A stretch of 6,491 nucleotides of DNA from Bacteroidales bacterium UBA1458 (GTDB lineage: Bacteria > Bacteroidota > Bacteroidia > Bacteroidales > VadinHA17). The stretch spans positions 1,916-8,406 of the forward strand of contig DCSU01000167.1 in assembly GCA_002325785.1 (NCBI GenBank), given 5' to 3'. Shown here in pieces: positions 6,150 through 6,491 of this stretch. Under the pieces are notes generated by a model. The model made no database searches, was not told the DNA's origin, and saw nothing but the letters and a program-made list of their open reading frames with translations. Each line of letters starts with the position of its first letter. The first letter of the stretch is position 1. The translations under genes and the position numbers were made by a program.

Positions 6150-6491
6150 ATGAAGATTTCTTATAACTGGCTCAGGGAGTATCTTGACTTCGATGCCGGA
6201 GCTGAGGAGCTTTCGGCTATTCTCACAAGCCTGGGTCTTGAGGTTGAAGGTATTGAGGAGTGGGTCTCCGTCAGGGGAGGAATGAAGGGGGTTGTTGTAG
6301 GGAGGGTCCTGACATGCGGGAAGCACCCTGATGCTGACAGGCTTAGTGTTACCACCGTTGACGTCGGGGGCACCGAGCCTCTGCATATCGTATGCGGTGC
6401 GCCCAATGTTGCTGCCGGACAGCTTGTACCCGTGGCAGTGACGGGCAGCATGGTCTTCCACGGCAATGAGCAGTTCGAGATCAAACGTTCA
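6150..6491 (+). CDS. pheT: Phenylalanine-tRNA ligase beta subunit, N-terminal fragment
   Basis: The first 114 codons of pheT are present and remain open to the right edge. PheT forms the alpha2-beta2 enzyme with PheS that charges tRNA-Phe; the beta chain binds tRNA and edits mischarged tyrosine. The N-terminus MKISYNWLREYLDF and the following helix ending SLGLEVEGIE are typical of bacterial PheT. Residues from about 45 form the OB-fold tRNA-binding domain, with GRVLTCGKHPDADRLSVTTV at 51-70, VDVG at 70-73 and HIVCGAPNVAAGQLVPVA at 79-96. The catalytic-like and editing domains lie outside the window. The gene is divergent from the surE operon and has its own promoter box at 6111-6118. No pheS is found upstream, so the two subunits are not in the usual pheS-pheT order here. 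Full-length proteins are about 800 residues. Confidence 0.96.
   Translation, partial: MKISYNWLREYLDFDAGAEELSAILTSLGLEVEGIEEWVSVRGGMKGVVVGRVLTCGKHPDADRLSVTTVDVGGTEPLHIVCGAPNVAAGQLVPVAVTGSMVFHGNEQFEIKRS

Noticed and set aside
6123..6484. Minus-strand open frames of 107 and 112 codons opposite pheT
   Set aside because: The plus strand encodes an unmistakable PheT N-terminus here, so these are antisense shadows.

Overview
The window looks like a piece of a Bacteroidota chromosome, probably Bacteroidales or a relative. The main evidence is a GldF/GldG gliding-type ABC transporter protein, Bacteroidota-style -7 promoter boxes (TAnnTTTG) in front of two genes, start codons with little or no Shine-Dalgarno sequence, and AT-rich gaps between more GC-balanced genes. 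LpxB shows that the cell is Gram-negative and makes lipid A. No mobile element, CRISPR array, tRNA or rRNA was seen. The content is core chromosomal.

Layout from left to right. Positions 1-105 (minus) hold the first 35 codons of dnaN, the DNA polymerase III sliding clamp; the gene runs off the left edge. Positions 106-232 are a 127-base AT-rich gap with one perfect 7-bp inverted repeat and a candidate promoter at its right edge. Positions 233-6027 hold five minus-strand genes that read leftward in the order surE, a small three-helix membrane protein, lpxB, a secreted SpoIID/LytB-domain protein, and a fused gldF-gldG. The first four are packed with 1-base gaps or a 4-base ATGA overlap, and the fifth follows after 34 bases, so they are very likely one operon. 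Positions 6028-6149 are a divergent promoter region. From 6150 to the right edge (plus) is the first 114 codons of pheT.

How the genes fit together: three or four of the five operon members act on or in the cell envelope. LpxB makes lipid A disaccharide at the inner membrane. The SpoIID-domain protein has a signal peptide and should act on peptidoglycan in the periplasm. GldFG is an inner-membrane transporter subunit with a large extracytoplasmic part. The small protein is an integral membrane protein of unknown role. SurE, a cytoplasmic nucleotidase, is the first gene. The joint arrangement suggests co-expression, not a proven shared pathway.

Most notable points: the gldF-gldG fusion in one 800-residue protein; the unannotated-looking three-helix protein locked between surE and lpxB; a cysteine-rich SpoIID-type enzyme translationally coupled to lpxB in a Gram-negative; and a promoter that decides the surE start. 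I saw no clearly new biological system.
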